Source: Sipunculus nudus (taxonomy: Eukaryota; Annelida; Sipuncula; Golfingiida; Sipunculidae). From it: a stretch of 64,000 bases of DNA. A model generated the notes under the pieces. That model saw only the letters and a list, made by a program, of their open reading frames with translations. It was not told the origin of the DNA and did no database searches. The position numbers and the translations under genes were made by a program. The stretch lies in contig CM049310.1 in assembly GCA_026874595.1 (NCBI GenBank), positions 86,465,056 to 86,529,055 of the forward strand, in the 5' to 3' direction. Positions within the stretch are counted from its first letter, which is position 1, and the number at the start of each line of letters is the position of its first letter. This document shows, piece by piece, positions 46,039 to 56,278 of this stretch.

Positions 46039-49000
46039 TGAAAGAGATCTTTGTCTTTTAAATTGTAGACGGGTCTCCCACACACGTTAAAAAAGGTCGG
46101 CAATTCGCCCCAGGGCCCGACGTCTTGCTCACCGTTTATTGCCCTGGCGGAATTCACTTTTTTCATGGCCAGACAGAACCTGATCCCGTACACCCACAGG
46201 CAGTGCCATGTCTCCTGGGCTTTTTGTGAGCTGATCCACCATCCCTTGACGCCATCTGACCGCGTCTCAACACCTGTCTGACGTCCATGCTCAGCCTTCA
46301 ATGCTTCCAATGTTTGTCGCGTGATAAACGGATATACGCATTCGAGTACCCTGAACACGTGCCGCGCGACCTTGTATAAACCAGATGTGTTACTGGTGCC
46401 ATCGTTCGGAATTAGGTCCGTGACGGAAACAGTTTGTTTTGTCGTAATACGATCCAGGGGTTCACGACTGAACGGCAAGGCGGCTTCCACTGTGATGTGT
46501 TCTGACGAATTGTCCTGTCGTCCGGCGGCTTGCGCTAACCCTGTCGTGCAACAAAATATTGTGTCCATGTCACATTGCGGCACTGTGTAACAGTCGTTTT
46601 CGTTTGTACATGTGAACAACCAGTTCCCTTCGTAACGCGCACCCTCTCTAGTACTCAAAGCGATATCGTGTTCTCCGCGTGCCTTGAAAAACTGTTGAAA
46701 TATAGTACATTGCGTTTGGAAAGTACTTGGGTCATTCAGAAACATAACAGTGTCTTCTGACAATAATGGACGCACAACGGACATGTGGTCTGCTGCGGCG
46801 TCTAATTCGTTGTGGCCATCAGACTGTTCTCGGATATGCATCCACGCAGAGACGGGTCCGATAATTTCGTAAAGGCTAGAACACGTATTTGGCTCGGGTT
46901 TCCGCATTAGTCGCGTGAAACCTAAACTTGTGGAATTTGCCACAACAGCAACCAAAGGAACACCGGGCGGTTTGGTTGCGTACACGTCGTCAATGTGAGC
47001 AAAGCTGTAATGTGAACGTGGGTTGTCAACGTTGCCGTGCGTGACCTCCTGCATGCACACATGCAAGCTCAAATGTGCCTGCACTAACACACGTTCCTGT
47101 AACGGGGAGGGTTGAGTTCGCAGCACAACGTGCACCATGTGGTTTAAACACTCTTCTGGTAACCAACCGCCCGGGTCAGATGGGTACGTGTAACCTGACA
47201 CACAAACGTCCATTATCACACGCGTTGAATTCCACGTTTCGTAACCTACCGTGATATTGTTTTTCTTTAACACTGTGAGCATTCGGGCTTGTTGATCCAT
47301 TTGACAGTTTACTCTTGCCAACCAGGCGGAACAGAGTTGCCTTAATGCGTCAGGGAAGGGATGGAGCATTATACCTGTTCCAGACTGGTATGAGATAACT
47401 TGTTTGAACAGGAGGTCGCATTCCGCCCGGCTATCGTATTCTACACAAGAGCCCAAATTGTTCTCTTTCTGGCTCTTTTTATAAATGTTATGTGTTTTTT
47501 CTTGGTGCAACTGCCTGACATCCTTTTGGGAAAGCGTACATTTGTACACCTTAGGGATGTTATCCAGCCAGACGCGCACGCGTTTCAGGTTTTCTTTGTC
47601 GTCTGTGTCGTCATGTGACACGTGCCGAACAAACGCGGTCATCAAACGTTCTCTGACGACCATACCGTCACACCACCACGATTCTTCACACGCTCGTCTT
47701 TCGTCTGGTGTGTCAAGATGCGTCGCTTTTTGTATCAATTCCAAAAACGCTTGGTATGCATCGATCCTCGTTTTACACGTGTTATATACCTCGTTTAACA
47801 CTTGCAGACTGACGTTTTCGGTTATGTTGATACGAATTTCTGTGGTTGATGGCCATGTGTGTTGCAACCTGCTGAAAGCATCTTCCGCTTCCATCATCAT
47901 ACGGGATAGTTCTTCCCTTTTGTTTTGCACATCCGCCTTATACGAACCTACAGTTCCGAAGGGGATGGAATCATGTTGTAAAAGGTTGCGCAGGTTTTGT
48001 TCCGTATATTCCATAATTGCCACTGACATCTGCACAGCTTGTTGAACAGAACGTCTACATTCGGTGAGACGCCCCTCTACGTGTGTATAGTCGTGCAGCT
48101 GTTGCTGCTGCATGTCAAACAGACTGAAGACCATAAGGCTTGCTAAACATCCGAGAGTGTGATGCACCGATAACGCGTTCGCGTGATACGTCATCTGTTC
48201 AGTATGTAAGGAGATGAGGTCGAGATGTAGTTTGTCGGCGAGTATCAACATTCGCTGCGTGACATCTTCCTCTATATCCGCAACTAACTGTTCTACGACA
48301 CAAGACATGATGTCTGGTACGCTGCGCATGTTGCCTGTTTGAGAATGCGACATTTCCTCTGTGTACTTCTTCCCCATTAGCGCACGAGTGTCGTCCATAT
48401 ACCTGTTGCATATGTGTTCGTACCACTTACAGGATGTTAAAATGCATTGTATGATCAACTTGCCATGTTCACAGTGTCTTTCAACTGTTCGGATACATTT
48501 ATCGATAAGCGTCTTTATGCCATTACGCAAACCGTCAGTATCCGGATTCCTGTTTTGCTCATTTACTTTACGTTGCAGGAATTCTTTGCATGCTGACACG
48601 TTGTTTTCTATCAGCGTGGTCCGCCGATCATGTTCTTTGTCAACAGCTCGTTTTGTCAGTTGTATAATTTGTTGTTGTGTGTTTGCTGATTCGTGCATGA
48701 AATTCCTCGTGCCATAACAGGTATGCAGGTGAGTTGACACTTGCGTTTCTGTATGTATCTTTGCCTGCAACCAATCCAAGAACAACTGGCTGCTTTTATC
48801 GTCCAGCTGCTTGATCCATGCGTCGAGTATATATTGGGGTATATAGGTGCTTACTTCATTTTGCAGACGTTGCAGGGAATCCTGAATGGCAGACTGTGTC
48901 CTATTCCACGAAGGATACACAGTTTGAATGAGCCACGTATGAGCGTATCGGAAACTGTATATTATGGTCATAGCGTCCTGTAAGATGTCCTGTAGTTCAC

Positions 49001-52000
49001 CTGTATGTCGTATGATGTTATGCAGGTTAACGGAAATACCTTTTCCCGCCACTGTCACATCGTCACAGGGCTGCCCTTGGAATAAAGCCGATTCTGCAAC
49101 GATCAACTGGTGCCCGCTTGATATGTCGTTCCGGATTCGGTCTACAATAGCATGCACACTCTGTTTAAAATTATCCGCGTACTTAAGGGCCGTTTGATAG
49201 CTGGATCCAGTGATTTGCAACGCTAACGTTTGAAATGCTGTGAGGGTTCCTGCCACAAGATCGTACACGTACTGGTATTCCTGCGACTGCAGGATCCAGG
49301 AAACGGTGGAGAGCGAAGACTGTACGCGCTCACCCATGAGAGCAGCTTTATCTAGCCATTCGCGCAAGTCGGGCACATCTTCAGTCGGGTCCAACCTGCT
49401 GTCAGCTGGTATTTCAGAACGTAGTATCTTTTCACCCTGTTCGAACGCCCACCTGCGAATGGACTGCGCGAGGTTTTTGGTACTGCCTAATGTGGCATCA
49501 ACTGATTTGTTCAGAAGTCCCACCAGACCGTCGAACCATTTTACATCGTCAGGCTTCAGCTGCTTCAGAAGTGTCATGACGTTGTTACCTGTACCACCTG
49601 TTGTAAACATCCCATCCGTGCCGCCCCAGTGAGCATTCTCCTGGAGCAGTTGGTAGCATCGGTTCAGTAGTTCGCGTACATTACATGTACGGTGCGCTAT
49701 GCATTGGTAGTGTACGTGCTCGTCTGTCAAGTGGTAATTCACCAGGATGTCCTGCATTTCCTGTATGGCATCTTTCAGTATATCCTTTATCACACCCTCT
49801 AGCTGCTTACGCAGGTGTGAAATGTAGCGTTGTTTCAACATCTTTTCCGCCTTGCCCACCCGTTCCTGCTTGTTTACGCTATCTGGCTCCTTGGCTATTT
49901 CTTGTTTCAACATGTTCAGTTCATTTTGTATATGTCGTAAACTGTACAATGCATAACTAACGCTTTGAAAACTGTTGTCCACGTTTGTGGTAGCTTCCTG
50001 TGCAGCTGTTTCCACATATTTGAGTTTCGTTTCGAACATATCTGCCATACAACTGCGCTTGGTGTGCTCCATGTCGTGCATTTCCATCATGTTGTGAAGG
50101 CGGTCGAGGTTAGCCGTCACAGATGTCCAAGCTGGCGTTTGTGGATACAGGTTCTCGACACTTTGCTTTAGTCGATCGGTGATCATGTGGCTAATTGCAT
50201 TCCCGGCACTTTCTATTCCGCTGATGACGACATGGCCGGCTTCCAGTTCCTGCCTGTACGTGGTTCGGGTTCCCGTCCTCGCGGCAACTATGTCGACAAG
50301 ACGGTACAGGCGTTTAGCTAAAGGAATGTCACTCGTCCCAAGCTGTTTAACGCCAAGCTGTGTGCCAAACCTGACCTGTTCCTGCAGCCGCGTGGGACAT
50401 TCCAGGACACGCGCCAGGTGTCGGAAGAGCGAATCCAGCATCCGGGTAACCTCATCTGTTGGCCCACATCTGTTCACGTGTTGTAGTATGGTGTCGGGCA
50501 GATTTGCTTTTTCAGATAAACCGGTGGTCAGCAATTTATTATAAGCCTCGGTAACATGGTCTGCAGGTTCGCCGTGATCGGACCCGGTGTGTTTGTTATC
50601 CATGTCGGTTTTTTGTCTTAGGTGTTCCGCACGCACATTCAGCAGCTGAATCTGGTGTATGGCTGCATTGATGCTTTTGTCCGCTGCATGCAGTTTTTTC
50701 GCGAAACCACCGTCTCCTTTGTTCCAATGGGTACCCGCCGCTGCTTTTGCTGCCGTCAGGGCGTTTAGCGTGTCATTCAGTCGTTTTTGTGAGTCGCGCA
50801 GTTGGTTGTTCGCTTGGTCCAGTCCGGTTTGGTCCCACGTGGTAATGAGATGATGCATGCCGTCCTTAGAAAAACTTTCGATATCCTCTGAACTGGCCTG
50901 TATGGCAGACGCCGAACCTCGTACGGTTTCCGTGCAATCTCGCACGGTCTGATCCGTCCACTCGTTGAAAACCTGAATGATGCAATGGAGCAATACGTTG
51001 CTGGTCCTCTTCGGGCTGGTTTCTCTCCAAGCCCGTTCTGTGAGAAATTGAATGCGGCTGGCGTTGTCTGTGTCACGCGCGCACTGCTCTGCCCGAAGGT
51101 TTTGATAGATTTCAAGCAAAGTTTCGGCTTCTTTACGTTTCCGTTGATATTGCTGTTTCTTGTCTGAGTTGTCCGAGCACATGTGTTCAAGCAATCCGAA
51201 AACGGCCGGGACTTCATCCGCGATACAACGTGGAGCATCCTGTGAGGCACCGGCGTCTAGTCCGCTTGTGTACACGTGTGCCAACCGCTCTACGTCTTCT
51301 GTCAAACGGTCTGTCCAATGTGAACAGTGCAAGCAGAGATCCGTAACCTCTTCTTTAGTGAGCGGATAGATCGTGTCCATGTATTGTGCCAGGTTGCTTG
51401 TCACGTCTGTGAGAGTGCCACTTGCAGTGAGATCTCTGACGATTTCCTCGCGCCTCTGGCGTTTTTCTTTAGCTTCCAGTTCTTTTCTTTTAGTCTGCAT
51501 GACCCTCTTGGCCTCCTCTATCTGTGTGCGTGTAATTGGTTCGGTTTTTTTAAAACGGATCTGCTCTTTCTCCTTATTTCCCCAAAAAGTAGTGTCCTTG
51601 CTGGCGACCAGCGTTCCGTCTACCACGCAGTTACCGCGTCTGAGTTTGTCCAAGGTGCTGTTGTGTATATCGAGTACTCCCACCTGCTGATCGAGTTCCT
51701 TCTTGTACATATCGATATCACGTGTATTTTCAAATTGAAACGTCTTGCATGCCTGGATCCATGCACGTGTCTTTTCCGTTGAGGTGTTGTATTGTTCAGT
51801 GGCGACCAGCACTTCTTTCAACCATGCCGTTTCTGCTGCAGCCGTTTCTGCCGCAGCAGTTTGCGCCGCGTGTGTTCTGGCTATCAATTCGTCATCACCT
51901 GTGCCCCGAACGGTAGAGGACTGCCCAGGACTGCTTGCGGTTTGTGCCTGTACATGCTCGGCTGTTTTCCAGCCTTGCAACTTTCCTATGAGCGCGTTTG

Positions 52001-53408
52001 CCTTATCGTTCTTTGCATTCAGTAACTGTAGTATCTTCTTCAAGCCGTCCGAACGACATCCTTTTACGTCGAACGGCTGGTCCTGATTCCCACCTAACTT
52101 TTGAAGCCATGCTGCGGCTTTATCCTCACACCACGAAAGTGATTTCTTCACCTGGCTCACCTTTTCAATGTGTTCTTCCAGGAGAGTGACATTCTTACGG
52201 TTGCTTTCGTCCGACGTGTACGACGCGTCTACGTTTCTGAACATCTCATCTACTCGACTTACGTGTTCATTTATCTGCTTTTCCAATTCCTCGCTTTCGG
52301 CGTTCCACACGTTTTTGAAACAGCAGCGCAACCCTTTCAGAATAGGTTTGGTGCCGGGCTGACGAGCCCAGGCGATCAACCTGTTCAGCTTGTCCTCGCG
52401 GGAATCGTTGTGAGAGGCATTATAAACGTCCTTGCAAACTCCGAGCAACTCCTGCAGCTCAGCGCCGGTACTGTCAGGTTTCTCAAGTAGACAGATGTAA
52501 CACGGTAGTTTTTCAGGCGGAGCATCGCATCCAGGTGGACACGATTGCTCATAGTCAGACAATGCAATTTCGACGTCTTTGACCACGTTATTGACCCACA
52601 CTTCCACCGCCTGTTTCCCAAACGATACGTCGTCCTTTTGCAGAGGCAGAAGAGATTGTACGACGTTTCTGGCTCTCGCGTATTCCAGTTGACCGCTTTT
52701 CACGAGCTGCAGCAGTTGTTTTCTCTCTGCGTCCTTTTCCTGTTTACTCAGTTTCTCCAACTGTGCCCGCAGTTTCGTTCTCACTTTCTCTGTGTCCGGC
52801 AGGTCGGGGATCGCATACACCTCTGCGATGACCCGCAATTCATCCCATATCCCTGCGGGGATGCCATGGTCTTTCATAAGAACATTTTTGGTTGTGCGTC
52901 GCAGGGATTGCCCATCACCCTCCAGCTCGTCGATCGTTTGTATAAACGATGCTGCTTCTGTGCACGAAGAACACTCAGTACCCATGCAACGTTTAATAAT
53001 TTCCTCGAGGTGGCGCTTATGAGAGGCGTAATCGTCCTTGGCTTTGCTTACCCGCGTGTTCCATTTTTTCACCTCCGGGCACATCTGAGCAATGGTAGCG
53101 ATGCGCACCTGCATTGGTGTATTCTTTTCCGTCAATATGCGACGGGCTTCGTCCCGCGTCAAAGGATCGTTCTCGTGACGGTCGTTATTCACTTCGTCGG
53201 ACGGGTGTTCTCTCACTGATGCCGTTTCGGGCGCTGAAGGAGGGCCCTCTATTGGTTCAGTTTCGGTCAGCGGCGTTAAAGGGACATTCATTCTCCTCCG
53301 GTGCGACTTGCGGAGCTGTGGTAGTGACACTACCCGTGCGCTCACAGAAGCTATGTCCTGCTCAATTTGTTTCAACTCTCTCTGCAGCTTTTTCTCCGTT
53401 TCTGTCAA
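45918..53408 (-). CDS. Giant central part of the large tegument protein (~2,500 codons)
   Basis: Open from just after a TAA near 53434 to 45918. The first codon after the overlap is TTG at 53408 and the first ATG is at 53291, so the natural entry is probably from the preceding deubiquitinase frame. Almost wholly helical, rich in E, K, Q, L with heptads over most of its length; an A-A-A-E-T repeat lies near residue 518. Residues ~115-350 and ~530-790 are two copies of a module that also forms the end of the deubiquitinase frame. The last ~500 residues are more globular. Length and architecture fit the herpesvirus large tegument protein (UL36-type), which tethers capsid to envelope and recruits motors. 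Confidence 0.65.
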   Translation of the reverse strand: MTETEKKLQRELKQIEQDIASVSARVVSLPQLRKSHRRRMNVPLTPLTETEPIEGPPSAPETASVREHPSDEVNNDRHENDPLTRDEARRILTEKNTPMQVRIATIAQMCPEVKKWNTRVSKAKDDYASHKRHLEEIIKRCMGTECSSCTEAASFIQTIDELEGDGQSLRRTTKNVLMKDHGIPAGIWDELRVIAEVYAIPDLPDTEKVRTKLRAQLEKLSKQEKDAERKQLLQLVKSGQLEYARARNVVQSLLPLQKDDVSFGKQAVEVWVNNVVKDVEIALSDYEQSCPPGCDAPPEKLPCYICLLEKPDSTGAELQELLGVCKDVYNASHNDSREDKLNRLIAWARQPGTKPILKGLRCCFKNVWNAESEELEKQINEHVSRVDEMFRNVDASYTSDESNRKNVTLLEEHIEKVSQVKKSLSWCEDKAAAWLQKLGGNQDQPFDVKGCRSDGLKKILQLLNAKNDKANALIGKLQGWKTAEHVQAQTASSPGQSSTVRGTGDDELIARTHAAQTAAAETAAAETAWLKEVLVATEQYNTSTEKTRAWIQACKTFQFENTRDIDMYKKELDQQVGVLDIHNSTLDKLRRGNCVVDGTLVASKDTTFWGNKEKEQIRFKKTEPITRTQIEEAKRVMQTKRKELEAKEKRQRREEIVRDLTASGTLTDVTSNLAQYMDTIYPLTKEEVTDLCLHCSHWTDRLTEDVERLAHVYTSGLDAGASQDAPRCIADEVPAVFGLLEHMCSDNSDKKQQYQRKRKEAETLLEIYQNLRAEQCARDTDNASRIQFLTERAWRETSPKRTSNVLLHCIIQVFNEWTDQTVRDCTETVRGSASAIQASSEDIESFSKDGMHHLITTWDQTGLDQANNQLRDSQKRLNDTLNALTAAKAAAGTHWNKGDGGFAKKLHAADKSINAAIHQIQLLNVRAEHLRQKTDMDNKHTGSDHGEPADHVTEAYNKLLTTGLSEKANLPDTILQHVNRCGPTDEVTRMLDSLFRHLARVLECPTRLQEQVRFGTQLGVKQLGTSDIPLAKRLYRLVDIVAARTGTRTTYRQELEAGHVVISGIESAGNAISHMITDRLKQSVENLYPQTPAWTSVTANLDRLHNMMEMHDMEHTKRSCMADMFETKLKYVETAAQEATTNVDNSFQSVSYALYSLRHIQNELNMLKQEIAKEPDSVNKQERVGKAEKMLKQRYISHLRKQLEGVIKDILKDAIQEMQDILVNYHLTDEHVHYQCIAHRTCNVRELLNRCYQLLQENAHWGGTDGMFTTGGTGNNVMTLLKQLKPDDVKWFDGLVGLLNKSVDATLGSTKNLAQSIRRWAFEQGEKILRSEIPADSRLDPTEDVPDLREWLDKAALMGERVQSSLSTVSWILQSQEYQYVYDLVAGTLTAFQTLALQITGSSYQTALKYADNFKQSVHAIVDRIRNDISSGHQLIVAESALFQGQPCDDVTVAGKGISVNLHNIIRHTGELQDILQDAMTIIYSFRYAHTWLIQTVYPSWNRTQSAIQDSLQRLQNEVSTYIPQYILDAWIKQLDDKSSQLFLDWLQAKIHTETQVSTHLHTCYGTRNFMHESANTQQQIIQLTKRAVDKEHDRRTTLIENNVSACKEFLQRKVNEQNRNPDTDGLRNGIKTLIDKCIRTVERHCEHGKLIIQCILTSCKWYEHICNRYMDDTRALMGKKYTEEMSHSQTGNMRSVPDIMSCVVEQLVADIEEDVTQRMLILADKLHLDLISLHTEQMTYHANALSVHHTLGCLASLMVFSLFDMQQQQLHDYTHVEGRLTECRRSVQQAVQMSVAIMEYTEQNLRNLLQHDSIPFGTVGSYKADVQNKREELSRMMMEAEDAFSRLQHTWPSTTEIRINITENVSLQVLNEVYNTCKTRIDAYQAFLELIQKATHLDTPDERRACEESWWCDGMVVRERLMTAFVRHVSHDDTDDKENLKRVRVWLDNIPKVYKCTLSQKDVRQLHQEKTHNIYKKSQKENNLGSCVEYDSRAECDLLFKQVISYQSGTGIMLHPFPDALRQLCSAWLARVNCQMDQQARMLTVLKKNNITVGYETWNSTRVIMDVCVSGYTYPSDPGGWLPEECLNHMVHVVLRTQPSPLQERVLVQAHLSLHVCMQEVTHGNVDNPRSHYSFAHIDDVYATKPPGVPLVAVVANSTSLGFTRLMRKPEPNTCSSLYEIIGPVSAWMHIREQSDGHNELDAAADHMSVVRPLLSEDTVMFLNDPSTFQTQCTIFQQFFKARGEHDIALSTREGARYEGNWLFTCTNENDCYTVPQCDMDTIFCCTTGLAQAAGRQDNSSEHITVEAALPFSREPLDRITTKQTVSVTDLIPNDGTSNTSGLYKVARHVFRVLECVYPFITRQTLEALKAEHGRQTGVETRSDGVKGWWISSQKAQETWHCLWVYGIRFCLAMKKVNSARAINGEQDVGPWGELPTFFNVCGRPVYNLKDKDLFQWVRMTDSIISDTGRTSHLFWLATCTQLSSRFAAPMCTGA

Positions 53409-56278
53409 CGTGTTATGCCATTGTCCATTTTTTTAGAGGTAACCCTGTACTGTGCTGCAGATTCATAAAAGCTTCTGAGCAGTTCCCGCAAGTCTTCCTG
53501 CATACATGTGATCTTTATCTTCATGCGTCTTAAACTTTTTTCATCGTCACCACTGGTCCCGCTTCTGATACGGAGCCTCATCAGACGTAATTGGGGCATA
53601 ATCTGACCGAGCATTGCATCGACTCGTTCGTCGAGAACAGAAGCGTCCAGTTCGTACCATGTCTCGAGGCACGCGCGGATCTTATCATGTACACATTGCA
53701 AAGAAGCATTCTCGAGCCATGCTTTCAGTTGATCCACCATGTCTATCAGCGTTTTGTTATGGTCGACGGCGCTGGCGCGCAGCACCCTGTACATTTCCAA
53801 CAGCGCTCTGCCCGTCGCAACTTGGGTATCCGTTTCTTTGTGTAACCAGAAAATCCCGGGCACTCCACGGGGTGGCTCGGCCAACATGGACGGTGACTCT
53901 TCTGCTTTTTTTTCGATGTGGATCAGGGCATATTCGATGTAATCGGCCATGTTCGTCATCCATGCTTCGACGGTACTCTTAGCGTCTTTTTCTTCTGCGG
54001 GCGTTATTGGCAGGACGTGCTGGTATTTCGACTCGTTTCGTTTCACGTCATCGTACGTGACACTGGGGTCTCGCAATTCGTTCAAAAGGCCTGCCCGCAT
54101 GTCTGCGATTGTTTGATCATTTTCTTTCTTTTCCCTTTTGGCTGCTTCTGTTTCTGCCTTGTCTAAAGCCTTTGTAGCCTTCGCTGTGTTAGGCATTATG
54201 TTTATCTTGTGCTTACGCTCTACTTTCTTTTTCACAATCAGGGGTATATCGACGCCCTGTAATGATGGGATATTCGTACGCGCTCGCAGTGCTTTCGTCT
54301 TCAACATTGTCAGTTTCTGCTTCATTTCCTCTACCTCCTCGATATTTCCAACCACTTTGGACGTGCAAATTGCACAGAAATGTGCAAGTGTGTCTCTACG
54401 TTCGTTGTATACTTTGACTGCCTCTTCATACCGTTTGACCAACGACGCAGCATGTTCGTCCATCTTTCCGTGCGTCACGCCTTTTGAGGGGCGACCTCTG
54501 TTGTTTGAAGCTTTTCCGGGTTGACTTTTGATATGGAGCTTCTTGCGGGTAGATGTGTTCAGATCGTCGACTCCTGGGTCGCCTTCGCCTGATCGCGGAG
54601 GGGTCTGTTCATCACGGGTGATGTCACCCTGCACATCTTCCATTTCTTCCGTCTCGGATGGACCCGAATGTTGCTCGTATGCCGCCACATCCTGCTCTTC
54701 CATATCCGCTTCAGCCCCTGTGTTACAGGCGGAGGCGGGGTTTGGTTGGCCTGCCCCGTCATCGGGCTGCTCCTGAGCAGGTCTTGTGGCGACGTCCTCT
54801 TCTGTCGTTTCCTCACGGGTGATGTCACCTTGCACATCTTCCATTTCTTCCGCACCGGACTGACCCGAATGTTGCTCGGATGCCGCCACATCCTGCTCTT
54901 CCATTTTCTCGTCAGCTCCTGTGTTACAGGCTGAGGCGACGTCCTCTTCTCTCGTTTCGTCCACCCGGTCCGACTGCTGCGTATCAACTGGCGTGTCCGC
55001 CCGCGGCGTGCTGTGGACGGGGGCAACAGGGTCCGTTTGCTCTCGGACAGGTGCGTCCACTCGGTTCTCAGTTATACTGTACAATCTGCTTTCGTATCCG
55101 TTTACTTTCAGCGTGTACGCGAGATTTGTTATATGCTTAATAGCCTCTGCAAGAATGTCAAATCCCAAAAGCACAGATGTGCCCGTTGGTGTGACCTTCC
55201 CGCGCATGTCCCGACTGTGCGAATCGAAGACGTAATATTTGCTACCTTTTTGCATGACAGCGATTGCGCAGTCTTGGAGTATCAGGATCGACGATAAGTA
55301 CCCCTTGTCGTCACACAGAGCCATCCGTAACGTTCTGTAAGTGTTACGGAAATCATTTCTGTTAATCAGGTCGCTCCGGTACATGTACGATACCACAGAG
55401 AAAGAACGCGAGAAGCAGTCAATCGTTTCCGGCAACTCGTCCAAACAAACGTATCCCGCGTCTTCCACAGGGTACCCTTTAATGCTGTAGTAAAGCTGGT
55501 CGCCGGCGTCTAAAATGTCGTCTAATGTGGAGGTTGTCCAAGTCTCCGGGTCCTCAATGCTGCACCGGATCAAAGCCACTGCGCAGTTGGGAACACACTG
55601 TTTTCCGACTGAGAACGAAAGAAAATGTTGGTGGTCCCCCTGGTGAAATGACCCCGTCACGCACTTCGTGATCACCGGGTGTCCAGGTGGTATATCACAC
55701 GCGTCTGTGTTTGATGCATCTTTTCCCGTTGTATCTTTCTGTGACGCGTGCCGGGGAGGTCCGCCTGAACTCGATCGTGTTTCGTCCGGGCGGTCGCTGC
55801 GAGGCATATCTCTCTGTTTGTCAGATCCTCTGCCTTCGTTGGCGGTCTCCGTATCACATGGGCGGTCACCGCGTGACGCGACAGTCTTTCCTTGTGTATT
55901 GACAGGGACACGCCGTGCGTCGTTCACGCCTCCCTCGTCTTCCACCGTGCCGTCCGACTCATCCATGGTAGTTACACTAATAGGCACGTTTCCCTCACAT
56001 TCGCTACTCTCGTCCATATGCTGTTCCAACGTGTCATCAGACGCATCGCTGTCGTCCATGCTCTGCTCGAACGTGGCAGGCATATTCTGTATTCTTTCTG
56101 TAAGTGAAACAGAACTCGCGTCATCTTGTTCCTGTCCGTCCTGTGTTTCTTCTGTTTGCATAAACGGTGCACCTGTGACCGTGTGTGAATCTCTCACCCG
56201 CGGTGCTAGGAGGGAAGCGTGGTCCGTGCTGGGGTTTGGGGTCTGCGGACGACAAAGAGTCATATCTACACTATACAT
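53405..56278 (-). CDS. Large tegument protein N-terminus with C76-type deubiquitinase
   Basis: 957 aa from ATG 56278. Residues ~1-200 are disordered and acidic. At ~208-390 lies a peptidase-C76-like domain: F-H-Q-G-D-H-Q-H-F then G-K-Q-C with Cys228 as nucleophile, T-L-D-D-I-L-D-A-G-D-Q-L-Y, L-D-E-L-P, and F-D-S-H with Asp352-x-His354. This is the same Cys...Asp-x-His arrangement as the herpesvirus UL36-type ubiquitin-specific protease. It removes ubiquitin from host or viral proteins and is tied to the tegument. An acidic repeat region follows (449-556), then a basic linker and helical module 1 (~613-856). The frame stops at 53405 right after an A7 run, overlapping the giant frame. Confidence 0.75.
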   Translation of the reverse strand: MYSVDMTLCRPQTPNPSTDHASLLAPRVRDSHTVTGAPFMQTEETQDGQEQDDASSVSLTERIQNMPATFEQSMDDSDASDDTLEQHMDESSECEGNVPISVTTMDESDGTVEDEGGVNDARRVPVNTQGKTVASRGDRPCDTETANEGRGSDKQRDMPRSDRPDETRSSSGGPPRHASQKDTTGKDASNTDACDIPPGHPVITKCVTGSFHQGDHQHFLSFSVGKQCVPNCAVALIRCSIEDPETWTTSTLDDILDAGDQLYYSIKGYPVEDAGYVCLDELPETIDCFSRSFSVVSYMYRSDLINRNDFRNTYRTLRMALCDDKGYLSSILILQDCAIAVMQKGSKYYVFDSHSRDMRGKVTPTGTSVLLGFDILAEAIKHITNLAYTLKVNGYESRLYSITENRVDAPVREQTDPVAPVHSTPRADTPVDTQQSDRVDETREEDVASACNTGADEKMEEQDVAASEQHSGQSGAEEMEDVQGDITREETTEEDVATRPAQEQPDDGAGQPNPASACNTGAEADMEEQDVAAYEQHSGPSETEEMEDVQGDITRDEQTPPRSGEGDPGVDDLNTSTRKKLHIKSQPGKASNNRGRPSKGVTHGKMDEHAASLVKRYEEAVKVYNERRDTLAHFCAICTSKVVGNIEEVEEMKQKLTMLKTKALRARTNIPSLQGVDIPLIVKKKVERKHKINIMPNTAKATKALDKAETEAAKREKKENDQTIADMRAGLLNELRDPSVTYDDVKRNESKYQHVLPITPAEEKDAKSTVEAWMTNMADYIEYALIHIEKKAEESPSMLAEPPRGVPGIFWLHKETDTQVATGRALLEMYRVLRASAVDHNKTLIDMVDQLKAWLENASLQCVHDKIRACLETWYELDASVLDERVDAMLGQIMPQLRLMRLRIRSGTSGDDEKSLRRMKIKITCMQEDLRELLRSFYESAAQYRVTSKKMDNGITR
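54611..54934 (-). repeat. Two ~120-bp coding repeats in the tegument gene
   Basis: Copies at ~54815-54934 and ~54611-54730 (204-bp period) encode near-identical 40-residue acidic segments of the type S-A-C-N-T-G-A ... E-E-M-E-D-V-Q-G-D-I-T-R, separated by a more variable spacer. This indicates recent unequal duplication inside a disordered linker. Confidence 0.75.
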
